A stretch of 64,000 nt of DNA from Exiguobacterium sp. BMC-KP (GCF_001275385.1 NZ_LGIW01000015.1:248001-312000), one strand, 5' to 3'. Counted from the stretch's first letter, positions 28,279 through 37,381 are shown. Notes: generated by a model from the sequence alone, not told the origin. Made by a program: numbers and translations.

Positions 28279-29172
28279 TTAATTTGATGTGTCTGGCGAG
28301 AATACGCTTAAATGCTGCGGAAGTACTTCAACAGTTACGGGAACATGACCGGCTGTATCTCCATCGGCATTGATCGGTAATTCTTCTTTTGAACGAATCT
28401 CGACGCGTGTCGTCGTGAAGTGTTCGATTTGATCTGCCTTTGATAATCCACCAGTAATGAGTTTAGGTAACGCTTGAAGCGCATCAAAGAAGCCGAGCTT
28501 CGTAATAATGAAACCGTGCAAAAGTCCATCATCGACTTTCGCGTCTTCAGCAAACGATTCGAATCCGCCGACGGAATTTGTCAAAGCAATGATCAACAAG
28601 TGTGCTTCTCCGTCGAACTGCTTCTCAGCAGAATCGATTTCAATTGGATAAGGACTATGATCTTTAAAGGCTTTCAGACCTTCAATGAAATAGGCAACCG
28701 ATCCGAGCGATGTCTTTTGTTCGACGCTAACCTCTTCGACAGCTTCTGCGATCAGACCAACGGCGATGACGTTCATGAAATAGTGGTCATCGTACTTACC
28801 GATATCGAGCGGCCGGGCAGGGGCTTCTGCTAGAATCTGAATGGCCTCTTCCGGATCAGTCGGAATGTGTAAAGCGCGTGATAAATCGTTCACTGTTCCG
28901 AGTGGTACGATGCCAAGAGTTGGGCGATGTGGTTGCTCAGCGATCCCAGTAATGACTTCATTAACTGTTCCGTCACCTCCCATGGCGATGACAGCGTCGT
29001 AATTAGACTGAGCGGCGTGACGTGCGAATTCTGTCGCGTCGTGTTCTTTTTCCGTGAACCGGACGTCGACGGTTTGAAAACGAGTAGCGAGTGTTTCTTC
29101 AGCGAGCGTCGCGTGTTTTTTTCCAAGTTCTTTACCGGAAGACGGGTTGATGATCAGCATGGCTTGAGACAA
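28279..29172 (-). CDS. Diacylglycerol kinase-like lipid kinase (YegS/BmrU type)
   Basis: Protein of 297 residues of the DAGK catalytic family: MLIINPSSGKELGKKH, the nucleotide-binding VIAMGGDGTVNEVITG, GIVPLGTVNDLSRALHIP, and the C-terminal NADGDTAGHVPVTVEVLPQHLSV. It phosphorylates a membrane lipid, probably diacylglycerol, on the inner face. I choose the TTG at 29172 because AAGGAGG lies 7 nt upstream; the ATG four codons on would be 19 nt from it. B. subtilis has the homologous bmrU near this region. Confidence 0.88.
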   Translation of the reverse strand: MSQAMLIINPSSGKELGKKHATLAEETLATRFQTVDVRFTEKEHDATEFARHAAQSNYDAVIAMGGDGTVNEVITGIAEQPHRPTLGIVPLGTVNDLSRALHIPTDPEEAIQILAEAPARPLDIGKYDDHYFMNVIAVGLIAEAVEEVSVEQKTSLGSVAYFIEGLKAFKDHSPYPIEIDSAEKQFDGEAHLLIIALTNSVGGFESFAEDAKVDDGLLHGFIITKLGFFDALQALPKLITGGLSKADQIEHFTTTRVEIRSKEELPINADGDTAGHVPVTVEVLPQHLSVFSPDTSN

Positions 29173-29251
29173 ATTGAATTCCTCCTTCAGGACAATCTGT
29201 TGACTTTTTCCCTGTCCGGTGAAAACATAATCCAAATTCTTTTTGGCAAAT

Positions 29252-29289
29252 AAAAAACACCGAGTAGGCACAAAAGGCATACTCGGTGC
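29252..29289 (-). terminator. Terminator of the amino acid symporter gene
   Basis: Stem CACCGAGTA / TACTCGGTG with a TTTTTTA run on the minus strand. The 36-nt gap to the lipid kinase implies that gene has its own promoter. Confidence 0.83.
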
Positions 29290-29309
29290 TAAAGAATAGG
29301 GTTCAATTT

Positions 29310-30773
29310 TTACTGTGACGGTGGAAGTTCACCAGCAGCAGGACGAGCTTCTTCTTCGACATCCCAACATTCCGTGTTTTCAATATCGAGTGCTTTGGCA
29401 GAGAAGACAGGATCGAGTCCCTGCTTTCGTTGGTCCTGGTAGTCTTTTATGACTTTGAGGGCAATACCGCTCAAGAGAAGGATTGACGTCATGTTGATTA
29501 ATGTCATACCTGCCATGAATAAATCGGCAAAGCTCCATACCATACCTAGGCTGAGAACAGATCCGATGAAGACGAAGCCCATTGTCGCAATACGGAAACT
29601 GAAGACGGCTGCCGGACTTTGTTTGATGAACTCAATGTTCGTTTCACCATAGTAGTAACTACCTACAATCGAACTGAATGCGAACAAGAAGACACAGAGT
29701 GCGATGAACGGTGGGGCGATTGCGCCGAATTGTTCAGAGAGTGCGTTTTGTAACATGCCGATTCCTTCGCCGTTTCCAGCGGCATAACTATCACTAAGGA
29801 GAATGATCGTTGCTGTTGCTGTACAGACGATCAACGTATCAAGGAATACACCAAGTGTTTGCAAGAAACCTTGTTTTGCTGGGTGTGAGACTTCAGCAGC
29901 AGCAGCGGCGTTCGGAGCAGATCCCATACCAGCTTCGTTCGAGAACAATCCACGTCTAACACCGAGTGAAATCGCAGCACCGACCGAGCCACCGAATGCT
30001 TGCTCGATCCCGAAGGCACTCTTGAAAATCATTGCGAATACACCAGGAAGCTCAGTGAGATTCGTGACGACGACATAAAGGGCAGCAAGCAAGTAAAGTC
30101 CTGCCATGATGGGAACGACGATTGCAGAGAATTTCGCGACGCGGTGAACGCCACCAAAAATGACGAGTCCCGTCAAGACGACAAGTACAGCACCGACGAC
30201 AGCTGTATTGATGCCAAACGCATTGTCAAAAGCAGCGGCGATCGTGTTTGATTGAACGGAGTTGAAAATAAGTCCGAATGTAACGGCAATCAAGACAGCA
30301 AAGACGATTCCGAGAGCCCGATTTTTTAAGCCCTTTTCGATGTAATAGGCAGGACCACCACGGTACGCATTTGATTTCGTATCGCGTACTTTATAGACTT
30401 GAGCAAGTGTACTTTCGATGAGCGCTGTCGCACCACCGAGAAGAGCGACCATCCACATCCAGAAGACAGCACCTGGTCCGCCAAGTGTGACGGCAATCGT
30501 GACACCAGCAAGGTTACCAGTACCGATCCGTGTCGCAGCACCGATGAAGAACGACTGGAGAGAAGTGATACTTTCCCCTTTATCGTCTGTTGTTTGTTCA
30601 CTTTTATCGAGCGTGACCCGGAACATCTCTTTTAAGTACGTAAACTGGATAAATTTAGTTCGGATCGTGAAGTAGATCCCGCCGCCGATCAATACGGCAA
30701 CTAGCACGTACGCACCTAAAATATTGTTGGCGTAATCGACACTTCCTTGAATGACTTGCTGAATGGCGTTCAT
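29310..30773 (-). CDS. AGCS family sodium:alanine/glycine symporter
   Basis: Membrane protein of 487 residues with about 10 hydrophobic segments. Family signatures: GNLAGVTIAVTLGGPGAVFWMW (split), TALIESTLAQVYK, YRGGPAYYIEKGL, GVRRGLFSNEAGMGSAPNAAAAAE, and FAFSSIVGSYYYGETN. It takes up alanine, glycine or related small amino acids with Na+. Start ATG 30773 has GGAGGA. Monocistronic, with its own promoter and terminator. Confidence 0.94.
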   Translation of the reverse strand: MNAIQQVIQGSVDYANNILGAYVLVAVLIGGGIYFTIRTKFIQFTYLKEMFRVTLDKSEQTTDDKGESITSLQSFFIGAATRIGTGNLAGVTIAVTLGGPGAVFWMWMVALLGGATALIESTLAQVYKVRDTKSNAYRGGPAYYIEKGLKNRALGIVFAVLIAVTFGLIFNSVQSNTIAAAFDNAFGINTAVVGAVLVVLTGLVIFGGVHRVAKFSAIVVPIMAGLYLLAALYVVVTNLTELPGVFAMIFKSAFGIEQAFGGSVGAAISLGVRRGLFSNEAGMGSAPNAAAAAEVSHPAKQGFLQTLGVFLDTLIVCTATATIILLSDSYAAGNGEGIGMLQNALSEQFGAIAPPFIALCVFLFAFSSIVGSYYYGETNIEFIKQSPAAVFSFRIATMGFVFIGSVLSLGMVWSFADLFMAGMTLINMTSILLLSGIALKVIKDYQDQRKQGLDPVFSAKALDIENTECWDVEEEARPAAGELPPSQ

Positions 30774-30817
30774 GATGGTGTATTCCTCCCAAAGAATAAT
30801 AAAAAGCTATACGCTAA

Positions 30818-30845
30818 ATTATACGAATTTTCTGACAATATGCAA
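30818..30845 (-). promoter_or_regulatory. Promoter of the AGCS symporter gene
   Basis: On the minus strand, TTGCAT (30845-30840), 16-nt spacer, TATAAT (30823-30818), 45 nt before the start codon. Confidence 0.68.
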
Positions 30846-30920
30846 TAAGAAATTAAAATAAAATTTTAAAACTTAATAAGGTTAACTAAAAAACAGGAGT
30901 CTCACATAGGGAAGATATAC

Positions 30921-30955
30921 AAAAGACTGCCGTCCCTTAAATAAGGACGACAGTC
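30921..30955 (-). terminator. Terminator of the ABC-F gene
   Basis: Stem GACTG(C)CGTCC / GGACG(A)CAGTC with a TTTTG run on the minus strand. Confidence 0.78.
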
Positions 30956-30968
30956 AAGTGAAGCAAGA

Positions 30969-32768
30969 TTATCCATATTGTAACAATTGTTCGTAAAGGT
31001 CATCGAGTTTCTCTTGAATGGTCTTAGAGACCATGTCAGTCAAGCACTCACGTTTGGCTAGTTTTCGTTCAAGTCGCTCGATCTGTACTTCTAACTCATG
31101 TTGTGCCAAGCGTTTTGGTTTTTGTGGGGTTACGTGGAGTGGGGAAGACGCAGCGAACTCAGTACGCTTCTGTTGGGCATACGTATACGTACCGTGATAA
31201 CGCGTCAGACCATTTTCAAGCCAAAGGATCTGCGGAAAAAGACGATTCAAGAAATAGCGATCGTGCGAGACAGCAATCAGTGTTCCAGAAAAATTCTCGA
31301 GTGCTTCTTCAAGTGTCTCTCTTGATTCAATATCCAAATGATTCGTTGGCTCATCAAGAATCAATACGTTGATCGACGAATGAACGAGGACGGCGAGTTG
31401 CAATCGCACACGTTCGCCGCCGCTCAGTGAAAAAATAGACCGGAAGACAGTCGGTCCAAAGAACAAAAACCGAGCAAGAATATGGCGGGCTTCCGCTTCC
31501 GGGATGGCAATCCGTTGCCTGAACCAGTCAATCAATCGAGCGTCCTCTTCGAAATGGGCGTGTTGAGACAAGTAACCGACATGATTTGATGGTCCACGCG
31601 TGAGTGTGCCCGCGTCCGGTGATAATTCGTCAAGTAGTAGTGATAGTAATGTCGACTTTCCGCTTCCGTTCGTTCCAACGATCGCAATTCGATCCTGGGC
31701 CATGATTTCAAACGAAATCGCATCAAAAAGTTGTCGCGTCTTGTAAGCAAAAGACAGTGCTTCAGCACGAAAGACGACTTGGCTCGTGTGATCGGTAGAA
31801 GTGAAGGAGACGTCAGCGGTTTTAGCTTCGAGTTGCGGTCGTTTAATCCGTTCGATTCGCTCGAGCGCCCGCTCCATCGATTTTGCTTTACGGAATAATT
31901 TTTCACTCGGTGGAGACGCTTCGTTCGCCCATTGTCTAAGTCGACGAATCGCTTCTTTCATCTTCTTGATTTTTTTCTGCTGCTCTTGATAAGCATGGAA
32001 CTGTTCGAGCAGACGACGTTCTCTCTCGACAACGAACGCACTGTAATTGCCCGTGTAAGATGTCAATTCACCATCCTCAAGTTCAACGATTGAGGTAACG
32101 ACAGCATCTAAGAACACTCGGTCGTGAGAGACGAGTAGGACGGTTCCGGTATAATCGCGTAAAAATTGCTCGAGCCATTCAACGGCAGCTAAATCAAGAT
32201 GGTTCGTGGGTTCGTCAAGAATGAGGAGACTCGGTTCCATCAGCAACATACGACCGAGACAAATCTTCGTCTGCTCACCGCCGCTTAACTGATGGAAGGG
32301 GCGAGTAAGTAAAGGACGGAGATGTAAACCGTTCACCATGCGCTCAATCTTCGAATCGAGTAGATACCCATCTTTTTGTTCGAATGCATTCGTCACGTCC
32401 GCATATCGGACGAGTAATGCCTCGAGGTCGGATGGTGCTGTTGCCATCAATTGTTCCAACTGTTGCATCCGAGAACGAATCGAGAGGATTTCGTCAAACG
32501 CTGTCCATAGGACGTCGAGTCCGGTCATCGTTTCGGCGTAAACTGGAAGTTGTTCCAGGTAGCCGATTGTCAAACCACTCTTTTGATAGATGACACCACC
32601 GTCCGGCTGGTCGAGTCGAGCAAGTAGGCGAAGTAGTGTCGTTTTGCCACTACCGTTTCGTCCGATCAAACCGACACGGTCGTGTTCGTTTAAGAAGAGG
32701 GAAACGTCTGTCAAGATCGTTTCGCCTCCAAATTGTTTTGTCAGGTGTTGAATGTCGCAAATCATCAT
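30969..32768 (-). CDS. ABC-F ATPase, probable ribosome protection (antibiotic resistance) type
   Basis: Soluble twin ATPase of 599 residues with no membrane segments. Domain 1 has GRNGSGKTTLLRLL, LSGGEQTKICLGRML and LLILDEPTNHLDL; a charged linker (~240-310, KKIKKMKEAIRRLRQW) follows; domain 2 has GTNGSGKSTLLSLLL, LSGGERVRLQLAVL and LILDEPTNHLD. ABC-F proteins bind the ribosomal E site and displace drugs or tune translation. The leader peptide and terminator just upstream are a hallmark of drug-inducible VmlR/Vga/Lsa-like members. The drug class cannot be told. A TTG at 32774 and ATGs at 32768 and 32765 are possible starts; I chose 32768 for spacing from AAAGGA. Confidence 0.9.
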   Translation of the reverse strand: MMICDIQHLTKQFGGETILTDVSLFLNEHDRVGLIGRNGSGKTTLLRLLARLDQPDGGVIYQKSGLTIGYLEQLPVYAETMTGLDVLWTAFDEILSIRSRMQQLEQLMATAPSDLEALLVRYADVTNAFEQKDGYLLDSKIERMVNGLHLRPLLTRPFHQLSGGEQTKICLGRMLLMEPSLLILDEPTNHLDLAAVEWLEQFLRDYTGTVLLVSHDRVFLDAVVTSIVELEDGELTSYTGNYSAFVVERERRLLEQFHAYQEQQKKIKKMKEAIRRLRQWANEASPPSEKLFRKAKSMERALERIERIKRPQLEAKTADVSFTSTDHTSQVVFRAEALSFAYKTRQLFDAISFEIMAQDRIAIVGTNGSGKSTLLSLLLDELSPDAGTLTRGPSNHVGYLSQHAHFEEDARLIDWFRQRIAIPEAEARHILARFLFFGPTVFRSIFSLSGGERVRLQLAVLVHSSINVLILDEPTNHLDIESRETLEEALENFSGTLIAVSHDRYFLNRLFPQILWLENGLTRYHGTYTYAQQKRTEFAASSPLHVTPQKPKRLAQHELEVQIERLERKLAKRECLTDMVSKTIQEKLDDLYEQLLQYG

Positions 32769-32794
32769 AATCAATTGATCCTTTCGCGCGCATC

Positions 32795-32824
32795 AAAAAA
32801 AGGAGAGCGCAAATAGCACTCTCC
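32795..32824 (-). terminator. Attenuator in the ABC-F leader
   Basis: On the minus strand GGAGAGTGC-tattt-GCGCTCTCC is followed by seven Ts, only ~27 nt before the ABC-F start. Upstream leader segments (GTTCTAA...TTAGAAC; TTCATGG...CATGAA) can form other hairpins, as expected for conditional termination. Confidence 0.75.
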
Positions 32825-32893
32825 TTGACGTGTGAAAGATGCGCTTTGCTGTATTTTTCGTTCATGAAGTTCTAAAAAGGGCAGACGGGTGCC

Positions 32894-32974
32894 TTAGAAC
32901 GCCATTCCATGAAAAATCGCGCGCAACAGATATAATTGTTCCATTAACCAGTGTTTGCACGCGGCAAAGTCCAT
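32894..32974 (-). CDS. Leader peptide of the ABC-F gene
   Basis: A 26-codon reading frame, beginning MDFAACKHWL and ending HGMAF, with an AAAGGTGG ribosome binding site 8-9 nt upstream. It lies ~120 nt before the attenuator hairpin, and its stop codon sits within the repeat GTTCTAA that pairs downstream. Drug-induced stalling on such peptides is the known trigger of ABC-F attenuators. The reading frame and site are seen; the role is inferred. Confidence 0.7.
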   Translation of the reverse strand: MDFAACKHWLMEQLYLLRAIFHGMAF

Positions 32975-33043
32975 CTTTTCACACCACCTTTCGTTTCAGA
33001 TACATGTAGTTTACCATTATTTTGTTAAATGGGAAAGTCTGAA

Positions 33044-33925
33044 TTATTTGAATACCCCAGCAATCGAGCTAAAGAAGTCACTCAGACCATCAAATAATTT
33101 AGCGAAGAATCCTTTCGTCTCCTCAGACGTTGCAAACGCATGGATGTCTTGACCGGCATTTTTCAAGCCGCTCTCAATTTGTCCCCAGTTGATGTTCGCT
33201 TGCTCCATTTGATTGAACAAGTTCGTCAATCGATCCATCTGTGCATCAGATAATTGGATGTTGTTGTTTTGAATGACTTGGACGATCAGATTTTCAATCT
33301 CGACTTTAGTTTCCGGTTTTTGATTTGCAATCTCAGCCTTGATCTCATTCATCAAGTCAGCGACTTTATCCGTTCCAACGGTCTTCCCGACGTCAGATGT
33401 GACCGATAATTCTTGCTGTGCTAAATCCTTGCGTTCGTCACTCAGCTTGATTCCAGTCTCAGCAGAAGTTTGATCATAGGCTTTCATGATTCCTGTCAGG
33501 GCCGATGTCCCGGTCACCTTGTAGGGAGAAGTGATCGTGATGTCGGCATCTTTGACACCTGCTGTGACGAGAGCGTTGAGATACATATCCTTCGTCACCC
33601 ACGTGATGTTCTCCGTCGAGACGGAAAGTCCATCGCCTTTTTCCGTCAGTTCAATCTTAGCCGACGAATACATGTTGCCACCTTTTTGCGACTGTGGAAT
33701 GTTTTTCCCGAGGTATTTTTCTTCGTCGGCAGAGGTTGCGATAATCGGCGTGATGCCCTCCGGTGCATTGAGACGTGAAAGGACCCAAGCCTTATCTTTT
33801 GCGCCGAGCGACTCCCCGAGTGTGACGATCGTCTTATCGACGACTTGTTCGGCGGATGCGGCTGTCGGGAGTAATAAAGCAGAAGCGATGATGGCTGACG
33901 CCATGATTTTTGTTGGTGTATGCAT
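33044..33925 (-). CDS. DUF1002 domain secreted protein (YpuA-like)
   Basis: Protein of 293 residues with a signal peptide (~1-24, ALLLPTAASA) and a DUF1002 domain: VTLGESLGAKDKAWVLSRL, AEEKYLG-like SADEEKYLGKNIP, LTEKGDGLSVSTENITWVT, MYLNALVTAGVKDADI, and the C-terminal helical half. Members are exported in Bacillota; function is unknown. ATG 33925 has GGAGGA upstream. The start chosen trims a longer open frame that has no site. Monocistronic. Confidence 0.9.
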   Translation of the reverse strand: MHTPTKIMASAIIASALLLPTAASAEQVVDKTIVTLGESLGAKDKAWVLSRLNAPEGITPIIATSADEEKYLGKNIPQSQKGGNMYSSAKIELTEKGDGLSVSTENITWVTKDMYLNALVTAGVKDADITITSPYKVTGTSALTGIMKAYDQTSAETGIKLSDERKDLAQQELSVTSDVGKTVGTDKVADLMNEIKAEIANQKPETKVEIENLIVQVIQNNNIQLSDAQMDRLTNLFNQMEQANINWGQIESGLKNAGQDIHAFATSEETKGFFAKLFDGLSDFFSSIAGVFK

Positions 33926-34076
33926 GATGAAATCCTCCAATGTATAAGTAAGAGTATTGAATATAGTATCAGGTACTAAAATTAGTGTACGGGAACAAGA
34001 TCCATTCGGAATCGGTCTGTAGAAGGAGACGGTATCCGCCTTCTGACACTCCATAGTATAGCGAAAAGAGGACAAC

Positions 34077-34104
34077 TTGACTTCCATTTTCAGCATGCTA
34101 TAGT
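34077..34104 (+). promoter_or_regulatory. Promoter of the TPP riboswitch-tenA unit
   Basis: TTGACT (34077-34082), 16-nt spacer, TATAGT (34099-34104), 21 nt before the riboswitch P1 helix. Confidence 0.68.
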
Positions 34105-34124
34105 GGATGGGAATCGAATAATGA

Positions 34125-34214
34125 CCACTAGGGGAGTCGGTAGGCTGACTGAGACGAACGAAGACGTTCGGACCCTTTGAACCTGATTAAGTTCGTACTT
34201 ACGGAGGGAAGTGG
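34125..34214 (+). promoter_or_regulatory. TPP riboswitch (THI element)
   Basis: P1 is CCACT (34125-34129) / AGTGG (34210-34214). The conserved ACTAGGGGAG, CTGACTGAGA, GGACCCTTTGAACCTGAT and CGGAGGGAAGTGG blocks are all present. It controls tenA immediately downstream. Confidence 0.96.
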
Positions 34215-34269
34215 CGTCAAGTCTTGTTCTTCTTGCGCCATGCCCGTGTGTTTCGGGGTGGTGTTTTTT
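34212..34269 (+). terminator. Expression platform of the TPP riboswitch
   Basis: TGGCG (34212-34216) can pair with CGCCA (34236-34240), competing with P1. CCATGCCC can instead pair with GGGGTGG just before TTTTTT (34264-34269). TPP binding would stabilise P1, free CGCCA and allow the terminator. The model is from inspection only. Confidence 0.65.
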
Positions 34270-34299
34270 CGTTTCATAAAAAACGAGGAGGATGAGATC

Positions 34300-34995
34300 A
34301 TGACATTCACACAAGAAATCAAACAAGCAGCACAAGCGTATTGGGAGAGTAGTTTTACGCACCCGTTCGTGCAAGGAATCGGGGAAGGGACATTACCACT
34401 CTCGAAATTTCGGCATTACGTGATGCAGGACGCTTACTACTTAAAACACTTTGCGAAGATTCAAGCGAAGGCAGCGTCAAAAGCAGACGACTTTGCGACA
34501 ATCGCAACGCTTGCCGAGCATGCGACTTCGACATATGGGGCAGAACTGAGTCTACATCAATCGTTTTTTGAACCGCTTGGTATTACAAAAGCAGACCTTG
34601 AAGCATTCGAACCAGCACCAACAGCATATGCCTATGTGTCGCATATGCATCATGCGAGCGAGGGGACACTCGGTGAGACAATTGCTGCCATCTTGCCATG
34701 TTACTGGTTGTATTATGAAGTCGGTCAACAATTACTGACATGTACGCCAGAAGAAAAAATCTATCAGCAATGGATCGACACGTATAGTTCGGAGTGGTTC
34801 GAAAAGGTCGTCTTTGAACAGATTGCACGGCTCGATGCTTTGGCTGAACAAGCCAGTCCTACAGAACGCGAACGGATGAAACGTCATTTCGTGACGAGCT
34901 GTTATTATGAGTTGCTGTTTTGGCATATGGGATGGACAGAAGAAACATTCACGTCGGTGTACGAGACGATTCCGGCGCGAACAGTATCTTCCTAA
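34300..34995 (+). CDS. tenA: Aminopyrimidine aminohydrolase (thiaminase II)
   Basis: All-helical TenA protein of 231 residues that hydrolyses amino-HMP from degraded thiamin to HMP for salvage. Marks: TFTQEIKQAAQAYW, FVQGIGEGTLPLSKFRHYVMQDAYYL, the nucleophile C134 in ILPCYWLYYEVG, and the catalytic Glu in CYYELLFWHMGW. ATG 34300 follows GAGGAGG. It is the only gene in this TPP-controlled unit; no other thiamin gene is adjacent. The next gene begins 51 nt later. Confidence 0.95.
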   Translation: MTFTQEIKQAAQAYWESSFTHPFVQGIGEGTLPLSKFRHYVMQDAYYLKHFAKIQAKAASKADDFATIATLAEHATSTYGAELSLHQSFFEPLGITKADLEAFEPAPTAYAYVSHMHHASEGTLGETIAAILPCYWLYYEVGQQLLTCTPEEKIYQQWIDTYSSEWFEKVVFEQIARLDALAEQASPTERERMKRHFVTSCYYELLFWHMGWTEETFTSVYETIPARTVSS

Positions 34996-35046
34996 ACGGT
35001 TAGATGGTAGAATTAGGTATATCATTTAGCGGAAGTAGGGATAGGA

Positions 35047-35343
35047 ATGGAAATCATCGTGATCGTACTTGCGATCAGCGCCGCGTATGCCGTGCAACGC
35101 ATGCTGGGTAAAGTTAAAGTAAGATTTGTAGGACTCATCATTCCAGCGTTGATCGTATTATCTGGTATATCCGCATCGACTCGAAACTTCAAGGTAGCAT
35201 ATAGCATGGGGAGCTACATTTCTGCTGTTCTTGTCATTGTCGTCTATGCATTACTGACCTATTGGTTATACCGCGTCTACTATCGTGCGAAAGAAGAAGC
35301 GGAATATCCGTATCAATCGTTAAAAGACCGAGGCATCCTTTAA
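35047..35343 (+). CDS. Hypothetical small membrane protein (98 aa)
   Basis: Not recognised. Three hydrophobic segments are visible (~2-15, 27-45 and 55-76), then a basic/acidic tail with YYRAKEEAEYPYQSLKDRGIL. It follows tenA by 51 nt on the same strand, and its stop codon lies within a terminator hairpin. A weak GTAGGG site precedes ATG 35047. It may be read through from tenA. Confidence 0.72.
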   Translation: MEIIVIVLAISAAYAVQRMLGKVKVRFVGLIIPALIVLSGISASTRNFKVAYSMGSYISAVLVIVVYALLTYWLYRVYYRAKEEAEYPYQSLKDRGIL

Positions 35344-35360
35344 AGGAGTCTCGGTCTTTT
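35322..35360. terminator. Bidirectional terminator between the 98-aa gene and nagZ
   Basis: Perfect stem AAAAGACCGAG / CTCGGTCTTTT. The left arm overlaps the last codons of the upstream gene. Both convergent genes can use it. Confidence 0.85.
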
Positions 35361-35373
35361 GTGTATCATATTC

Positions 35374-37290
35374 TCATTTTTTCCAGTTTTTAAAGCCGTC
35401 ACCGAATTCGAGATGCAGTTGATTGGTAAAGGCACCGTTCTTAAAGACCGGTACATCGACTGGTAAGGTGCCTTGCGGCTTAAACGTTCCGAAAATCGCA
35501 CGGATACCAGCAGGCAGGTTAGGTCCTGCAGATTTCAGATTACCAGCTTCGGAGTCTGGTCCGTTCGGATCCCCTTTGAAGCCATAGACGAGGACGTGCG
35601 CCGGTGCGTCCGGTTGAACGGCGACATCGTATGGATTACGGAGGCTAAGTAAGACGGAGGGGGTGTCTGTTTGGTTCGCATAGCGGAAGATTGAAGCCGG
35701 AATCGCTTGTTCTGGTGCGGTTGATAGCAGTTTAGCACTCGTATTGACGTTTGAGCCGACAATGATATAGTCCGCTGCATCGAGTTGCGCCCGTAGTGTC
35801 GGGTTTTGGTCAAGTGGAAGCGTAGTAGCCGAATAATTCGCTGTCGTCACGTGCCAGTTCCGATTCTTCGGTAGTGAAGCGATCGTCTTTTTCATGCTGT
35901 CCGTTTGATCCGCCGCAGGAGCGATCACCAGTACGTTTGCATTCTTTTTCGGTTTGAATGGTAACGTCCGTTGATCATTTTTCACGAGTGTGACGGATGC
36001 TTCTGTCATCGCGCGTTCTTTTGCTTTATGGTCGGGACTACCGACGATTTGTTTTGCTTGCGCGAGTTTATCGGCTAACGATGTCGTATCCGTCGTACCG
36101 TTCCAGATTCCGCGTTCTGCTTTCAGCGTTAGGATCCGCTCGACTGATTGATTGATTCGTTTCTCTGATAGACGACCATTTTTGACTGCCTCAATCACGT
36201 CTTTGAAAATCCGGTCGAGTTTTGTGACATCCTGCTCGGAACGGAGGATCGTCGGCATGAGCGCAATGTCGACACCAGCTTCAAACGTCTTCAGAACGGC
36301 TTCTGATTCCGTAAAGTTATCAGCGATCGCCTGCATGTTCAGCGCGTCCGTGATGACGATGCCATCGTAGCCAAGTTTTTTACGAAGTACACCCGTGATG
36401 ACGTCATCCGATAACGTCGCAGGTAAAGGGAAGGTACCGTTTTTCGAGGTGACGACTTCAGATTCGATTTGTGGCATTCCGATGTGTCCGGTCATAATCA
36501 TATCGATGTCTTCAGCGATCGCTCGCTTGAAGGGAACGAGTTCGACTTGTTCTAGCTCTTGAAGGGAGCGATCAACGATCGGTAAGCCATAGTGGGAATC
36601 AGTCGCCGTATCGCCGTGACCCGGGAAGTGTTTGGCAGTCGCTGCGACGCCTTCAGACTGAATTCCCTTCATTAAAGCGGAACCGAGTGTGCCGACGAGT
36701 GCGGGGTCACTTGAGAACGAACGGACACCAATGACCGGATTTGAAGGGTTGCTGTTGACGTCAAGATCTGGACCGAAGTTGACATTGATGCCAAGCGCAT
36801 GCAGTTCGGAACCGATGATATGACCCGCATCATTGGCATATGTGCTACTGCGGGTTGCACCTAACGCCATGTTGCCAGGTAAGTTCGTCCCTGTCCCCAG
36901 CCGAGTAACGATTCCACCTTCTTGGTCGATCGTGACGAAGAGCGGAATATCATTGCTAACGTCCTGCTTGACGACTTCTTGCAGATCGTGGACGAGTTTC
37001 GTCGTCTGTTCAGTTTCACTAACATTTTCAGCAAACAAGATGACGCCGCCTAAATCATAGCGGTCAATGATGTTTGCGACTTCTGGGGCAAGGGATGTAT
37101 GATTGCTTCCATTCCACTGCCGGAAGTCCGGCATGATCATCTGTCCGATTTTTTGTTCGAGCGTCATCGCGTCAATCTTTTGACTGATCCGCTCTGTTGA
37201 TGATTCTGTTGCTGCCATGACAGGCAAACTACTTGAGACAAGTGCTGCTGCAAGTCCGGCTGTTAACGTGAACTGACCGATTTTTTTCAT
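35374..37290 (-). CDS. nagZ: Secreted beta-N-acetylglucosaminidase (GH3, NagZ/YbbD type)
   Basis: Protein of 638 residues. The signal peptide (~1-27, LPVMAA) is followed by a GH3 TIM barrel with LEQKIGQMIMPDFR, PLFVTIDQEGGIVTRL, the GH3 hexosaminidase signature KHFPGHGDTATDSHYGLP with the catalytic His-Asp pair, MTGHIGMP and GIVITDALNMQAI. A C-terminal alpha/beta domain (~400-630) follows. It removes GlcNAc from muropeptides during cell-wall recycling. Start ATG 37290 has GAGGAGG. A sigma-A promoter and a perfect cre site lie upstream, implying CcpA control. Confidence 0.93.
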   Translation of the reverse strand: MKKIGQFTLTAGLAAALVSSSLPVMAATESSTERISQKIDAMTLEQKIGQMIMPDFRQWNGSNHTSLAPEVANIIDRYDLGGVILFAENVSETEQTTKLVHDLQEVVKQDVSNDIPLFVTIDQEGGIVTRLGTGTNLPGNMALGATRSSTYANDAGHIIGSELHALGINVNFGPDLDVNSNPSNPVIGVRSFSSDPALVGTLGSALMKGIQSEGVAATAKHFPGHGDTATDSHYGLPIVDRSLQELEQVELVPFKRAIAEDIDMIMTGHIGMPQIESEVVTSKNGTFPLPATLSDDVITGVLRKKLGYDGIVITDALNMQAIADNFTESEAVLKTFEAGVDIALMPTILRSEQDVTKLDRIFKDVIEAVKNGRLSEKRINQSVERILTLKAERGIWNGTTDTTSLADKLAQAKQIVGSPDHKAKERAMTEASVTLVKNDQRTLPFKPKKNANVLVIAPAADQTDSMKKTIASLPKNRNWHVTTANYSATTLPLDQNPTLRAQLDAADYIIVGSNVNTSAKLLSTAPEQAIPASIFRYANQTDTPSVLLSLRNPYDVAVQPDAPAHVLVYGFKGDPNGPDSEAGNLKSAGPNLPAGIRAIFGTFKPQGTLPVDVPVFKNGAFTNQLHLEFGDGFKNWKK

Positions 37291-37343
37291 GGTGTACGTC
37301 CTCCTCTAAGCAAATCACGACTGGAATTCTTTTCAATACGGAC

Positions 37344-37372
37344 AGTATAGCAAGTGGATTATTTTAAAACAA
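37344..37372 (-). promoter_or_regulatory. Promoter of nagZ
   Basis: On the minus strand TTGTTT (37372-37367), 17-nt spacer, TATACT (37349-37344). Confidence 0.65.
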
Positions 37373-37381
37373 TATTTTATT

